From positions 774,788 to 838,787 of the forward strand of contig NZ_JACHXL010000001.1 in NCBI RefSeq assembly GCF_014192115.1: a stretch of DNA of 64,000 nt, in the 5' to 3' direction. How positions within the stretch are numbered: the stretch's first letter is position 1; the number at the start of each line of letters is the position of its first letter. Below are positions 9,022 to 18,393 of this stretch, one piece after another. This stretch comes from Psychrobacter luti. Its GTDB lineage: Bacteria > Pseudomonadota > Gammaproteobacteria > Pseudomonadales > Moraxellaceae. Position numbers and translations under genes: made by a program. The notes under the pieces were generated by a model. That model worked only from the letters and a program-made list of their open reading frames with translations. It did no database searches and was not told the origin of the DNA.

Positions 9022-9489
9022 TTATAAGTTTTTGGACACTCGAAAAGCCGTTTTTCCGACCACTCGAATCAGACTAAAGCTGCTTATAGTACCGCCAAAC
9101 AACCCTTGTGAAACAAGATAAATAGCCACTTTAGAGACTTGCTCACTCCGTGATTTACCATAAATACACCAATTGATAAAATGCTCACAGTTATTTAATA
9201 GCAGATTATATTTATCTTCAGATAAGCGGCTACGAGCACGCTTGATTGTCTGCCTACGACTGAACATACGACTATGATGCTGCTTCACATACGTGCGCTT
9301 CCCTTGAGAGAAATTATCCCAATCAGTAATCTCAACTGGACCCGCTCGCAGACCGGCAGCAAGTCCTGAGTAATGAATGACTTTGTTACGACCTAAATAT
9401 ATACCGTGATGGGTATATCCTAAGCGCTCAGTAACCAGATGATCGCCTGCTTGTAGTTGCTTATCGAAAAATCCCATCACTACTTTCAT
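9022..9489 (-). CDS. LRAT-domain (NlpC/P60-fold) protein in the CRISPR island
   Basis: 155 residues. AGDHLVTERLGYTHHGIYLG (about 14-33, His27/28) and LLNNCEHFINWC (Cys101) match the LRAT family, where a His and a Cys in N-C-E-H-F form the active centre. Family members are thiol acyltransferases or phospholipases; bacterial ones are poorly known. A hydrophobic stretch follows Cys101 (VAIYLVSQGLFGG, then SFSLIRVV), which may bind membrane. It faces the CARF-HEPN gene tail to tail, 33 bp apart, and a perfect palindrome with the CAAGCTTG core lies 55 bp upstream. ATGs at codons 1 and 5 are both possible starts. A membrane-acting effector role is only inference. Confidence 0.8.
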   Translation of the reverse strand: MKVVMGFFDKQLQAGDHLVTERLGYTHHGIYLGRNKVIHYSGLAAGLRAGPVEITDWDNFSQGKRTYVKQHHSRMFSRRQTIKRARSRLSEDKYNLLLNNCEHFINWCIYGKSRSEQVSKVAIYLVSQGLFGGTISSFSLIRVVGKTAFRVSKNL

Positions 9490-9543
9490 CCATCGTTAAA
9501 ACTGTAATGCACATCATAGCAACGCAGCTATAAAAGTTGATTT

Positions 9544-9559
9544 ATGACAAGCTTGTCAT
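9544..9559. promoter_or_regulatory. 16-bp perfect palindrome with CAAGCTTG core
   Basis: ATGACAAGCTTGTCAT is a perfect palindrome, 55 bp upstream of the LRAT gene and 58 bp before leader 3. It is the most symmetric of the five related sites (2232, 2879, 9544, 10309, 22367) and looks like a dimer-binding operator. Confidence 0.45.
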
Positions 9560-9616
9560 TCATGACTTCAGTCTGCTAAGCAATAAAGAATAAGTGAGCA
9601 TAGTAACTTACTCTTA

Positions 9617-9877
9617 CCTTGCACTTATCTGGCACATCCATTATGATTAAACGGTGAGTTTAAAACCCTCACATCCTAAACAATTAGGGATGGTTTCAGA
9701 CGCTATCTGACGAAGATACTGGTCATTATTTAAAATTTCAGACGCATAATTGGTTATCATTTATACAATTTTCAGTAAAAAATTGATCAAAAAATCATCA
9801 ACTTTTAAGCTAACTTTTGTCCGTTAATTAAATAGGTGTAAGTTTTTGATTTTATTGAAAATAAAAATCGTTGTACA
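9617..9877 (+). promoter_or_regulatory. CRISPR leader 3
   Basis: Matches leaders 2 and 4 along its length (CTTGCACTTATCTGGCACAT, then CTATCTGACGAAGATACTGG, then AAAAATCGTTGTACA). No cas gene precedes it on this strand; the LRAT gene is on the other strand. This indicates that the leader-array unit was copied without the adaptation genes. Confidence 0.85.
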
Positions 9878-10120
9878 GTCTGAAACACTTCCTGATTCGT
9901 AAGGGATTAAGACCTTCATACTTTCTGAATATAGGTACTTTGTGTGTCTGAAACACTTCCTGATTCGTAAGGGATTAAGACATATGGTTAACTGATTCAT
10001 TATTTAATTCAATTGGTCTGAAACACTCCCTGATTCGTAAGGGATTAAGACATATCTGCTGCTGTTGGTAATGTGTTCATAATTGTCTGAAACGCTCCCT
10101 GATTCGTAAGGTGAGCGAGG
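9878..10120 (+). CRISPR. CRISPR array 3: 4 repeats, 3 spacers
   Basis: Repeats start at 9878, 9946, 10016 and 10085, with spacers of 32, 34 and 33 bp. The first two repeats have CACTTCCTG, the third CACTCCCTG and the fourth CGCTCCCTG as in array 1, so one array holds three repeat variants. Since new repeats copy the leader-side one, the CTTCC form is the youngest. The fourth repeat keeps only its first 27 bp and then turns into the trailer GTGAGCGAGG, losing the ATTAAGAC tag. Confidence 0.96.
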
Positions 10121-10200
10121 ATAAGTGAGTGTCTGGGAGACACTCAGCTGAAGCGCAAGGCGTAGAGCTATGCTCGAGCACAGCGTTAGAAAATTGCATG
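10112..10200 (+). other. Array 3 trailer with hairpins
   Basis: Directly fused to the last partial repeat. TGAGTGTCT and AGACACTCA form a perfect 9-bp stem with a GGG loop (10126-10146), and GAGC-TAT-GCTC gives a small second hairpin near 10168. The trailer of array 4 has the same start but different stem sequences, so structure rather than sequence seems kept. It may be the remains of a dispersed palindromic element. Confidence 0.5.
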
Positions 10201-10251
10201 CCAATTTTAGTCTCGCAATTGAAAATATTTAACTTTCCATAAAAGCCAAAC

Positions 10252-10287
10252 AAAAAAGCCGCCTATCAATTGATAGGCGGCTTTTTT
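10252..10287 (+). terminator. Intrinsic terminator after array 3
   Basis: An 18-bp perfect inverted repeat (AAAAAAGCCGCCTATCAA and its complement) that ends in a T run. It lies before methyltransferase gene 2 and is related to the terminator after array 4 (AAAAAAGCCGTCTA), which shows common descent of the two cassettes. Confidence 0.88.
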
Positions 10288-10308
10288 TGAGCTGAATTCA
10301 TACATTGT

Positions 10309-10323
10309 CCGCAAGCTTGTCAT
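10309..10323. promoter_or_regulatory. CAAGCTTG site upstream of methyltransferase gene 2
   Basis: CCGCAAGCTTGTCAT, 80 bp before the chosen ATG, in the same place as at 22367 (also 80 bp) and 2879 (about 70 bp). It is followed by TTTATGAG in both close copies. Confidence 0.4.
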
Positions 10324-10395
10324 TTTATGAGGTGTCATCAAGAAAAGTTGATAATCAACTCAACGCATCAAATAACCGCCATAAGGATAATGACT

Positions 10396-11220
10396 ATGTC
10401 AAATCAAGTTCAGCTTCAAATGGATAAAGCCAGCGAATCTATGAATGGCGGTTTTACTGACTACTATCAAAATATGGTGGATTACTTTCATCAGAATCCT
10501 GATCAAAACATAACCTACAATACCTTTTCTAACCGTACCAATAGAGCGACCAATGCGCTTATCAGCGAAGAAGAAGCAATATTTTATATCGTGGCTTATG
10601 GTTGGCAACATCACCAAAGTATGCAGCATCTATTAACTGAAACGATTGATATGACGGCTGAGGTACAAGAAAGTATGCGTGTGGTCGATTATGGCTGTGG
10701 TCAAGGGATAGCAACATTAGCATTTATGGATTATTTGGCACAGAAGGGACTCGCACAACGAATCGCACTTGAAGTGCATCTAATCGAGCCCTCTAAAGTT
10801 AGCTTAGATATTGCAAAGCTCTTAATTGAGCGTCTAGCGATAGTACATGGCATGAAGGTGTCTATTCATTGCCAACAGCGCACGCTCGATAGTGTATTAC
10901 TGCCATTAAATAGTGAGTGTAAAGAGACTTTTCACTTACTGTCTAATATTGTAGATATAGAAGCCGTACAAGTAGCGCTGCCGAATGTAGCGAAGCAATT
11001 AAAATCTTGTACAGGCAAGAACTTTCTATTTGCCACCTGCCCACAATATGATAAGGCACAAGCTGGCTTTCGCATACTTCATCAACAAATGGACTTTGCT
11101 ATTTGCCATCATGATGAGTCTTGGAATATGACCTATCAGATGTACCGAGTTATACAAGCAAGTTGGAATCAGCATACCTCTACCCAGCGTATGGCAATGA
11201 TGTCGTGGACTAATAATTAG
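10396..11220 (+). CDS. CRISPR-linked SAM-methyltransferase-like protein, copy 2
   Basis: 274 residues from ATG 10396, chosen because AAGGA lies 8 bp upstream; ATG 10390 and a longer reading from 10327 are also open. RVVDYGCGQGIATLAFMDYL (from about 95) is a class I SAM motif I, and VHLIEPSKVSLDIAKLLIERL fits motif II. The N-terminus has TFSNRTNRATNALISEEEA and FYIVAYGWQHHQS. It is nearly the same protein as the one at 22453 (about 80% by eye) and a distant paralog of the one at 2957. It follows array 3 and its terminator; downstream is the tail of dptH on the other strand. The substrate is unknown. Confidence 0.78.
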   Translation: MSNQVQLQMDKASESMNGGFTDYYQNMVDYFHQNPDQNITYNTFSNRTNRATNALISEEEAIFYIVAYGWQHHQSMQHLLTETIDMTAEVQESMRVVDYGCGQGIATLAFMDYLAQKGLAQRIALEVHLIEPSKVSLDIAKLLIERLAIVHGMKVSIHCQQRTLDSVLLPLNSECKETFHLLSNIVDIEAVQVALPNVAKQLKSCTGKNFLFATCPQYDKAQAGFRILHQQMDFAICHHDESWNMTYQMYRVIQASWNQHTSTQRMAMMSWTNN

Positions 11221-11301
11221 AAATCGTTTATCTAGCTGCTTAAAAACTGGCTTATCTCATGAAAATATAATAGGAAGACAGTCGATAGGCTTAAATAAAT
11301 T

Positions 11302-11346
11302 AAGAGGCTGTCCTAGATTATTTTGCTTATCTAGGACAGCCCCTTT
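11302..11346. terminator. Hairpin between methyltransferase gene 2 and dptH
   Basis: GGCTGTCCTAGA and TCTAGGACAGCC form a 12-bp stem around a 12-nt loop; the outer TTAA and TTAA can extend it. It sits between two convergent genes, so it may end both transcripts. There is no clear T run, and a small palindromic repeat element is the other reading. Confidence 0.5.
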
Positions 11347-11476
11347 AAGTTATAACAAAATCATCGTACTAAAATATAATTTTAGAAACGCACAAAAAAA
11401 ATGCTGTGTGTTTCCTATTAGAGCCTGAAGCCATAGTAAATAATTTCAGTGATCAATTACATTATCTAATTTTTTA

Positions 11477-14400
11477 TCATATACATACAAAAAATGAATC
11501 AGACTGCTTATCACTGATATAGCTAGTAAAGCCACGCTTTTCTAGAGCAGTAATATCCAATTTTCTTACGACTTCCTTAAACTGCCCTCTTCCATCGTCA
11601 ACATAACCTGCAAAGAAACACTGACCTTTTTCAAGACTATTCAGCTGTTCAATCCAGTCACTTTTTCTTAGTTCAGGATGTACTTTAGATAATAAATCAG
11701 CAAAACTGCTTATTTCTGTAGTTGCAGGCTTAAAAAATAGCTTTGTAGAAGCTTGAAACAATCTATCCTTTTGTTCATTAGTGAAATTACTAACCGTCTG
11801 TGTTGCCAAAACCAAACTGATACCGAATTTTCTACCTTCACGAAGAAGCTTATCAATTGGGGAGTCTGCACTATGGTCAAGGTTTTGCATTTCATCTAAA
11901 ACAATTGTGATGGGCTTATTCTTGTGACCATGTTTTTGTACATATGCCCATAAATCCCACAAAACAAACTCAGTGATGATCCTTTGTAAGTCTTTAGGAA
12001 TTTGAGTGAGCTGAATAATCTGTACAGCATGTTTACTACGTACTTCATCTTCATACAAGTTAGTAGCAGAAGTATTATCAAAACAGTTCATTTTTACTAA
12101 GGTACGAATTTTATTGGCAACACTTTCGCCCCGCGTACCCTCTTCTTCTAAGTCATCAACAAATCCTTCTAAATTATAATTGGGATTAGCTGTTAGCCCA
12201 GCTTCAAGTACCTTATCAATAATTGCAACTTGCTGACTCCCAAAGTCTGTATATACAGAGTTTAGAATATTTTTTACTCTAATCGCTACTTGGAAAGGTC
12301 TTTCTATAATAATTTTACCCGGAAATATTTCTGTTGAGTAACTTTTAAATGGATTGATAGGTAATGGATCTTGTATGACAAAATACTCTTGCGGCTTACA
12401 AACATCTTGATATATAAGCTCTGACTGATGCTTCAAAAACCCATCTGTATAATCAATAATAAAGGAAGAAACACCTGCTAATGCTAATTCAGATAACAAG
12501 CACTGAATAGCGTATGTTTTCCCTGACCCCGAAGAGCCAAAAATAAGCAAATGACGGTTGCTTAGCTTTTTGTGATTATATTCCCAATAGATTGGAGTTT
12601 GTTTTCTTCCTTCTGTACCGATTACTATTTTTCTATCTGCAACAACATCCACAGTCTCTGAAGTCTCTGAAGTCTCTGAAGTCTCTGGAGCCTCTGGAGC
12701 CTCTGGAGCCTCTGGAGCCTCTGCTACTTTAACTTGGGTCATCGACTGACTTAATGTTGGTTCTGTAACAGACATATTATCTAAATTGGAATCATTTTCA
12801 CCACTTATATCTATAGCTGGCGTCGTAATAATAGACTTGAAATCATTGTCGCTACTATTGTTTAGACTTATTCTTTCTGTCTTAAAACTCAACAAACCTT
12901 CTGAATAAAGATGGTTTAGAATAGTTTTTTCAAAGCCAACCTCTGAGTACTGTCTAACAAAATATCTCTGTGAAGCCTCTTCTAGATTATTAAACTCATC
13001 CGTATAGAATTTTTCTATTACTACAGAATCATTGCTATTATCCTCGGTATGACATATCACTACACTGGATGTCCAATGGATTGTAAAGTCACCCTCACTT
13101 AATCGTTCAAGTGCAATATTCAATTGTTCGGCTTCTGACTGATTGATGTGCGAGCGTATTACTAAAGCTCTATGCAGCTGTCCCCACCAATATCTTCTAT
13201 TATAGCCATTATTACTTTTATTACTGTCTTTTGGTGCAAATAGCTTACTTAGGTAATGTATGCTGGCTTCAATTTGATCTTCAGCTTTTTTTACCAAATC
13301 TGGCGAGCCAATTTTAGCTTCGACAACATGAGCACTTAATATAGGCTTATTATCTTGATCTAATGTCAGTGATAACTGCAATAAGTCTGCTCTATTATAA
13401 CTATCTTGTAATTTGAACCAATGTTGGCATGCATCTAAAGGTATCCACTGGCTAATTAGACAATCCTTTGATGCAGGAATTGCTTTGATAGACAACGCAT
13501 AGCCATACAAATTTCTTACCGCTTCGTTATTTCCTAAAACCGCTTTAATGTTAGCAACACCTGATAAAGATTCATTCAGACGTAATATCTCATCAACTAA
13601 CTGTAATAATGTCTCTTTATGAAGATAATGCATGATACCGGAAATATGGTTATATATACTTTCCTTAAGCTTCTGTTGGGCGTTATGTGCAGTTGATAAA
13701 GTGACATTTAGCTCGCCATAATGACCATAACCAGAACTAAAGCTGACGACTTTATGATTTTCATTATCACCTTTCTGCAGTAAATTATAATCAAAGTATT
13801 CATCAATATTGACTACCCACTGCGATATCTGATGTAGAGTTTCAATAAACTCAATATCAGCTTGCTCATATTCCATTTTAGATACTACAAAATACTGCTC
13901 ATTTTCACTTCGATTGGATACTTCAAGGTTAGCAGTCAAGTTTGCGTGTTTAGATTGGATGGCAATCTGTCGCTGACTAAGGCGTAGTTCACGTAGGTTG
14001 TCTTGTTGTTGGATAATAGGTTTTGGATAGTAGATAATTGGAAATATTAAGCTACGATCCTCATTTGACTGCAAGGATATAGTGGCTGCTGGATCAGTTT
14101 TACCATAAGTTCTATTTTGTAAAAAGCTAAAATTAAACACCATGTCAAAGCAACCAAGCCCGGTTGCATCTTGCATTTCAAGTATTGAATCTAAGTTTTT
14201 CTTAATATGCCCTACCTCAGAGTTAAAATGGCTAATTTTTAACTCTATAACCTTATCCTTTTTAGCAAACTTGTCGACTAAATCTTCTTGCCAATTTTTT
14301 AATGTATTTACTGCAGTTAATTTGGATAAGCCAATGGTATAGACAGAAATATGTAATGAATAATGAATGCGATTTAGGTCTTTGATTAGAGAATCCTGAC

Positions 14401-16771
14401 AATACTTTGTCAGCCCAGCTAGCAACGAGGGTAGGTTCGTTACATTTGTTGCCAATATACGTAGGCCATCTTTTGCATGAGAGTAGACCTTTTGATAATC
14501 ATTGAGCGTGTTATAAACAATGCTTTCTTCAGGAGTAATAGCTTGCACATCCTGAGTATCTTCATCATCATCGCTTTCTTTCAGCAAAGCCTGTACAGAT
14601 AAGTCGATATTATCATCAAGTGGCTTACCAATATAATGCAGCCAACCAAAAGACTTCGCATGAGTACTAATACCCTGTTTTTGTTTTAGCGCAAGGATTG
14701 GTGTTTCAATCTCAGACTGAACAAAAACATCATCAATACCATTTTTATTAAATATATAGTTTGAATCACTATAGATATCAGAAACAGCAAAAGTAATAAA
14801 ATCTATCTGGGCAGAGACTAATTCAAATACTGCTGGATGATAAGCATTAATTAGTACTCCCTCTATTGCATTAAAGCCACTATGACCTAGATTCTCAGTC
14901 ATAAAAAAACCATAATAGAATTTTTCTTTAATATCTTGTGCAATATAAGCTTCAGATGTCATTATCTCTTCTAATGCGGAGCTATATGCATCTAAAAGTA
15001 TTTGAGATTGATGTCTGGCAACATATAATCCTTCATCGATAACGCACTCGAGTAAACGTATATAAGTATTGCTTAAATTCTGAAGTGATAACTGAATACC
15101 TTCAGCTTGTGAAAAATCATAATCTTTAAAAATATCAATAACTTTCATATCACTCAAGCCTAGACTTGTTAAGCGACAAGCCTCTTCTTGATTTGAAGCA
15201 TGGTAAATTGCTTGATAGATTTGTTTATTCATTACTAATATAGGTAAAAGACAGCCTTTATTAGTCTCTATTTTTTGTAGTATTGTTTTTGCGAGTTGAA
15301 CATGTAACCGCTCGACCTGAAACTCTGATAGCTTCCATTTAAACAGATATACTTGAGTACTTTCTCCAGTTATCTTTGTTTCAAAAACCACATGTGGATT
15401 TGAGGTGGACGAACGATAGGTGGTATCTTCATTAAGTGGTAAAAACTCTACAACACAATTTTCTATCGCTAAATTTAAATTCCCGATATAACCCTCTATA
15501 CCACCCAATACTCCTTTCAATACAGACCTAGCCAGCTCATCTTTATTTATATTATTATTTTGAGCATCTTTACTATTGAAATCGTGCTGAAAATGTTTGA
15601 CTCTAATAGTAATTAGCGAAATACTACGAGATTGGTGCTCATCACTAAATCTTTCTAAAGAAAAATTCAAACCTTTACATACCGCTTCAAAGCTATGGCA
15701 ATTAAAAGAAGGGATGCTTGTATTAGAAGAGGCTTCTTCCTTTTCTTCTTTTATATTTAAAGCTTTTAATACAGGTAATAAGTCTGTTTCGATGAGCTTT
15801 GACTTACAATCGTTATCTGCATTAAGGATGAAATTTTCTATGTAAGAAAAATAAAGATCAACATCTATTTTACTACCTGATATATCAGATACTTTAACTT
15901 CAGAATTTTCCAGTAAGTATTTTCTAACTTTATCAAGGTCTTTTGTTTTTCTACTACCTTGATTATATAGGCGATGAGAAATAAATTGATGAGCAGCTTT
16001 TAAGTATTGATGACCTTTTTTACTCTTAAACAACTTTATATCATTCTCAACACGTAGATAAGGAATACCTAAGTTAGTTAAGCTTGAGAATAAACTGCAT
16101 AACAGACCATCGTAGTCTTCACTATACTCGTCATTTGAAGAGTAATTCGCTAACCATTCTTCAAGTAGGTCTGCTTTTTGACTCAATGTCAGAGGTACTA
16201 GACTATCTATTAACATTAAATAATCGTTTAACTGATTATAATGTTGTTCTCCAAGCGTGAGACCCTCATTTTCAGCTGTTTCCTTCAACCATTTATTGTA
16301 ATTACCTTCTAATGAATCCCAAACTTTGTTACTTGTACAAACAAAGAAATCCGCGAGTCCACCTTTATCAGTTGTATGATCAATACCTACTAGTAGAACC
16401 AATAGTCTTTCAACGCCCTCATCAACAGTGGTTCTATTACGATACCAAGTTAGCTTATCCTCTTCATCTAGCCATGAATTAAGTCTTAGTCTAGTGAAAG
16501 CTTCCATATCATTACTGTTTAGTTTCAAAGATTGCCAATGCTTAACTAAGCCATGAGCAACCCTTAAATATGATCCACAAACACTTGCAGGATATGATGT
16601 TGTTATTTTTTCAAAAATTGATAGTGCTTGATTAGGCATTAAGCTTTGAGTGATAATTCTAGTTTCACCAGCATGGATCAATGAATTATCAATAGTATCC
16701 TTTAAATAATCAGTATAAGCAGATAAAAACAATTTACTTGAAAGGGTCATAATTATTTCTTCTTTAATCAT
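11477..16771 (-). CDS. dptH: DptH, phosphorothioation-dependent restriction ATPase
   Basis: 1764 residues, within the range of DptH (DndH). The long N-terminal and middle part has no clear motif. The C-terminal third is a HerA/FtsK-like ATPase: LLIFGSSGSGKTYAIQCLL (Walker A, about 1410), then PITIVLDEMQNLD (Walker B, about 1622) and LVLATQTVSNF (sensor-like). Before it is a repetitive acidic linker of EAP and ETS units. DptF, DptG and DptH together cut DNA that lacks the sulphur marks set by DndABCDE. The gene is last in the dptF-dptG-dptH operon. ATG 16750 (AAGAAGAAATAATT upstream) may be the real start rather than 16771. Base composition is AT-rich compared with the core genes to the right. 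Confidence 0.88.
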   Translation of the reverse strand: MIKEEIIMTLSSKLFLSAYTDYLKDTIDNSLIHAGETRIITQSLMPNQALSIFEKITTSYPASVCGSYLRVAHGLVKHWQSLKLNSNDMEAFTRLRLNSWLDEEDKLTWYRNRTTVDEGVERLLVLLVGIDHTTDKGGLADFFVCTSNKVWDSLEGNYNKWLKETAENEGLTLGEQHYNQLNDYLMLIDSLVPLTLSQKADLLEEWLANYSSNDEYSEDYDGLLCSLFSSLTNLGIPYLRVENDIKLFKSKKGHQYLKAAHQFISHRLYNQGSRKTKDLDKVRKYLLENSEVKVSDISGSKIDVDLYFSYIENFILNADNDCKSKLIETDLLPVLKALNIKEEKEEASSNTSIPSFNCHSFEAVCKGLNFSLERFSDEHQSRSISLITIRVKHFQHDFNSKDAQNNNINKDELARSVLKGVLGGIEGYIGNLNLAIENCVVEFLPLNEDTTYRSSTSNPHVVFETKITGESTQVYLFKWKLSEFQVERLHVQLAKTILQKIETNKGCLLPILVMNKQIYQAIYHASNQEEACRLTSLGLSDMKVIDIFKDYDFSQAEGIQLSLQNLSNTYIRLLECVIDEGLYVARHQSQILLDAYSSALEEIMTSEAYIAQDIKEKFYYGFFMTENLGHSGFNAIEGVLINAYHPAVFELVSAQIDFITFAVSDIYSDSNYIFNKNGIDDVFVQSEIETPILALKQKQGISTHAKSFGWLHYIGKPLDDNIDLSVQALLKESDDDEDTQDVQAITPEESIVYNTLNDYQKVYSHAKDGLRILATNVTNLPSLLAGLTKYCQDSLIKDLNRIHYSLHISVYTIGLSKLTAVNTLKNWQEDLVDKFAKKDKVIELKISHFNSEVGHIKKNLDSILEMQDATGLGCFDMVFNFSFLQNRTYGKTDPAATISLQSNEDRSLIFPIIYYPKPIIQQQDNLRELRLSQRQIAIQSKHANLTANLEVSNRSENEQYFVVSKMEYEQADIEFIETLHQISQWVVNIDEYFDYNLLQKGDNENHKVVSFSSGYGHYGELNVTLSTAHNAQQKLKESIYNHISGIMHYLHKETLLQLVDEILRLNESLSGVANIKAVLGNNEAVRNLYGYALSIKAIPASKDCLISQWIPLDACQHWFKLQDSYNRADLLQLSLTLDQDNKPILSAHVVEAKIGSPDLVKKAEDQIEASIHYLSKLFAPKDSNKSNNGYNRRYWWGQLHRALVIRSHINQSEAEQLNIALERLSEGDFTIHWTSSVVICHTEDNSNDSVVIEKFYTDEFNNLEEASQRYFVRQYSEVGFEKTILNHLYSEGLLSFKTERISLNNSSDNDFKSIITTPAIDISGENDSNLDNMSVTEPTLSQSMTQVKVAEAPEAPEAPEAPETSETSETSETVDVVADRKIVIGTEGRKQTPIYWEYNHKKLSNRHLLIFGSSGSGKTYAIQCLLSELALAGVSSFIIDYTDGFLKHQSELIYQDVCKPQEYFVIQDPLPINPFKSYSTEIFPGKIIIERPFQVAIRVKNILNSVYTDFGSQQVAIIDKVLEAGLTANPNYNLEGFVDDLEEEGTRGESVANKIRTLVKMNCFDNTSATNLYEDEVRSKHAVQIIQLTQIPKDLQRIITEFVLWDLWAYVQKHGHKNKPITIVLDEMQNLDHSADSPIDKLLREGRKFGISLVLATQTVSNFTNEQKDRLFQASTKLFFKPATTEISSFADLLSKVHPELRKSDWIEQLNSLEKGQCFFAGYVDDGRGQFKEVVRKLDITALEKRGFTSYISDKQSDSFFVCI
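12654..12725 (-). repeat. 9-bp tandem repeat inside dptH
   Basis: Eight units of 9 bp in a row, four of the GTCTCTGAA/GTCTCTGGA form and four of the GCCTCTGGA form. They encode E-A-P and E-T-S triplets in a linker just before the ATPase domain. A 9-bp unit keeps frame when the number of copies changes, so linker length can vary between strains. Confidence 0.9.
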
Positions 16772-16822
16772 TTATTTTTTATTTAATAGCTGAGGCCGAG
16801 TAATCAGTGGTCTGGATAAACC

Positions 16823-18391
16823 TCAAGGGTTATTAACTATTGAAATAGCATCTGATAGCTCGATTAACAATCCAGACTGCTTCAGACCTTCCTCTACCCA
16901 GCTAACATCTATATTAAGTACTGAGTCATCATTACGCTCTAATTGCCAGGCAATAGCTTCTTGAATCTGTTGACCTTCTATAGCAATACCAAAATGGGTA
17001 TAAATTCTGCTCAAAAAATCATTAAGCTTAATACGTGTGCCACTTTCAATTAGAGAATATACAAACAATCTTATTAGACTAGCTGTTAATACAAAACGTT
17101 GTCCCGAACCTTTCTGTGGAATTACTAAGCCTATATTTTTTGACATCCTTCTAAATACATCCGAGCTATGTTTATCAACTTGCCTATAATCGCTTGGTTT
17201 TAGATTTTTCTCTTTGCCCACTGAGCGCATCACTCTATAAACAATTTCTTCAGACTTACTAAAAGAAGATTCGGCCAGCTTCCTTACATTGTCTTTAGTA
17301 GTCGCGCTCGGATTGCATACAATCCATGCATAATTTCCGTGATAGTTTTCAGTTGTGTGATTATTTTGATCAATCTGGGTAGAACGAGCCATAATAGAGC
17401 GTAAAACTTGAAGTACACAAAGCTGCTGCAAGAGCTCGATTTTTTCAAGCTTGCTTATTTTAGAGCTTAATAAATTGAGCATTTCATTAGCAAATAAAAA
17501 GCCTTCGATAATATAGCTCTTCGGAATAGTTGCCAAAGTAGCTGAACGATTATCGTTGTCTTCAATATCGTATTCACTTAAGGTGCTTTCTACAAAGTGG
17601 CAGATTTCTTCTAATTGATGAGTTTCATCTTTTAATAGCTGTATTAACGCATTCTCAAGCTTATGCTTTAAATTTGGTAAGTTAAATTCTAAGTGTTGAT
17701 AAGCAGCATTTTGTTCAATTTTCTGTAATGTTGATTTAATAGCCATGTCGTTAGTGAATAAAAACGCTATTTGTAAAAATAATGCCTCTCCACCTCGAGC
17801 CATGAAATTATGACGGTCTAATTGGAAATCTTCAGCGCTATCTGACCAAGTTCCATATTCTTTAGAAGAATGTGGCCAGGTTACTTCTCTCCCAAGAAAA
17901 CTAGGGGTGATTGGCATAAAGCTATAAGTAGACCACGTTCGGTTATTAGCAATACCAACAAAGCCATATAGCAAATTTTGTAATGTATTTACCAAATTAT
18001 TTTTTTCAGCATCAGACAGACCTCGCTGCGTTTTAGCTCCTAACTCATCTAAAGCGTCTAAAAAAGATTGTTGATGAATAGGGTGACGCGTATCCAGCTT
18101 TGATTGACTAAAAAAACTAAAGAGTTTAAGAGGAAGTCTAGACTTTGGAAAATAATATCTACTATCTTCACTAACATTAAATGAGTTTTCACTTTGGTTC
18201 ATTTTGAGTTCATCAGTAGTTACCTTCTTTTCACTCTTTTTAGAATGAAAGACTAAAAGGAATTCTGATAAATACTCTATAGGAGTTTGGTCAGCTAAGA
18301 ATCTTCTACCATAGACTTGAATAGCAATATTGGTTTTACTGTCAGCTTTAAAGCTAGCACTAGGAAATTGAATCGCATTAATATCAGTCAT
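16823..18391 (-). CDS. dptG: DptG, phosphorothioation-dependent restriction protein
   Basis: 522 residues with no recognised catalytic motif, which is usual for DptG. The call rests on its length and on its place between a DptF-type ATPase (2 bp upstream) and DptH (about 51-72 bp downstream), the fixed order of the Dpt restriction operon. The C-terminal part (LNDFLSRIYTHFGIAIEG) is mostly helical in look. The N-terminal third contains basic and serine-rich loops. Its partners together recognise and damage DNA without phosphorothioate; the role of DptG itself in this complex is not well known. Confidence 0.75.
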   Translation of the reverse strand: MTDINAIQFPSASFKADSKTNIAIQVYGRRFLADQTPIEYLSEFLLVFHSKKSEKKVTTDELKMNQSENSFNVSEDSRYYFPKSRLPLKLFSFFSQSKLDTRHPIHQQSFLDALDELGAKTQRGLSDAEKNNLVNTLQNLLYGFVGIANNRTWSTYSFMPITPSFLGREVTWPHSSKEYGTWSDSAEDFQLDRHNFMARGGEALFLQIAFLFTNDMAIKSTLQKIEQNAAYQHLEFNLPNLKHKLENALIQLLKDETHQLEEICHFVESTLSEYDIEDNDNRSATLATIPKSYIIEGFLFANEMLNLLSSKISKLEKIELLQQLCVLQVLRSIMARSTQIDQNNHTTENYHGNYAWIVCNPSATTKDNVRKLAESSFSKSEEIVYRVMRSVGKEKNLKPSDYRQVDKHSSDVFRRMSKNIGLVIPQKGSGQRFVLTASLIRLFVYSLIESGTRIKLNDFLSRIYTHFGIAIEGQQIQEAIAWQLERNDDSVLNIDVSWVEEGLKQSGLLIELSDAISIVNNP

Positions 18392-18393
18392 TA

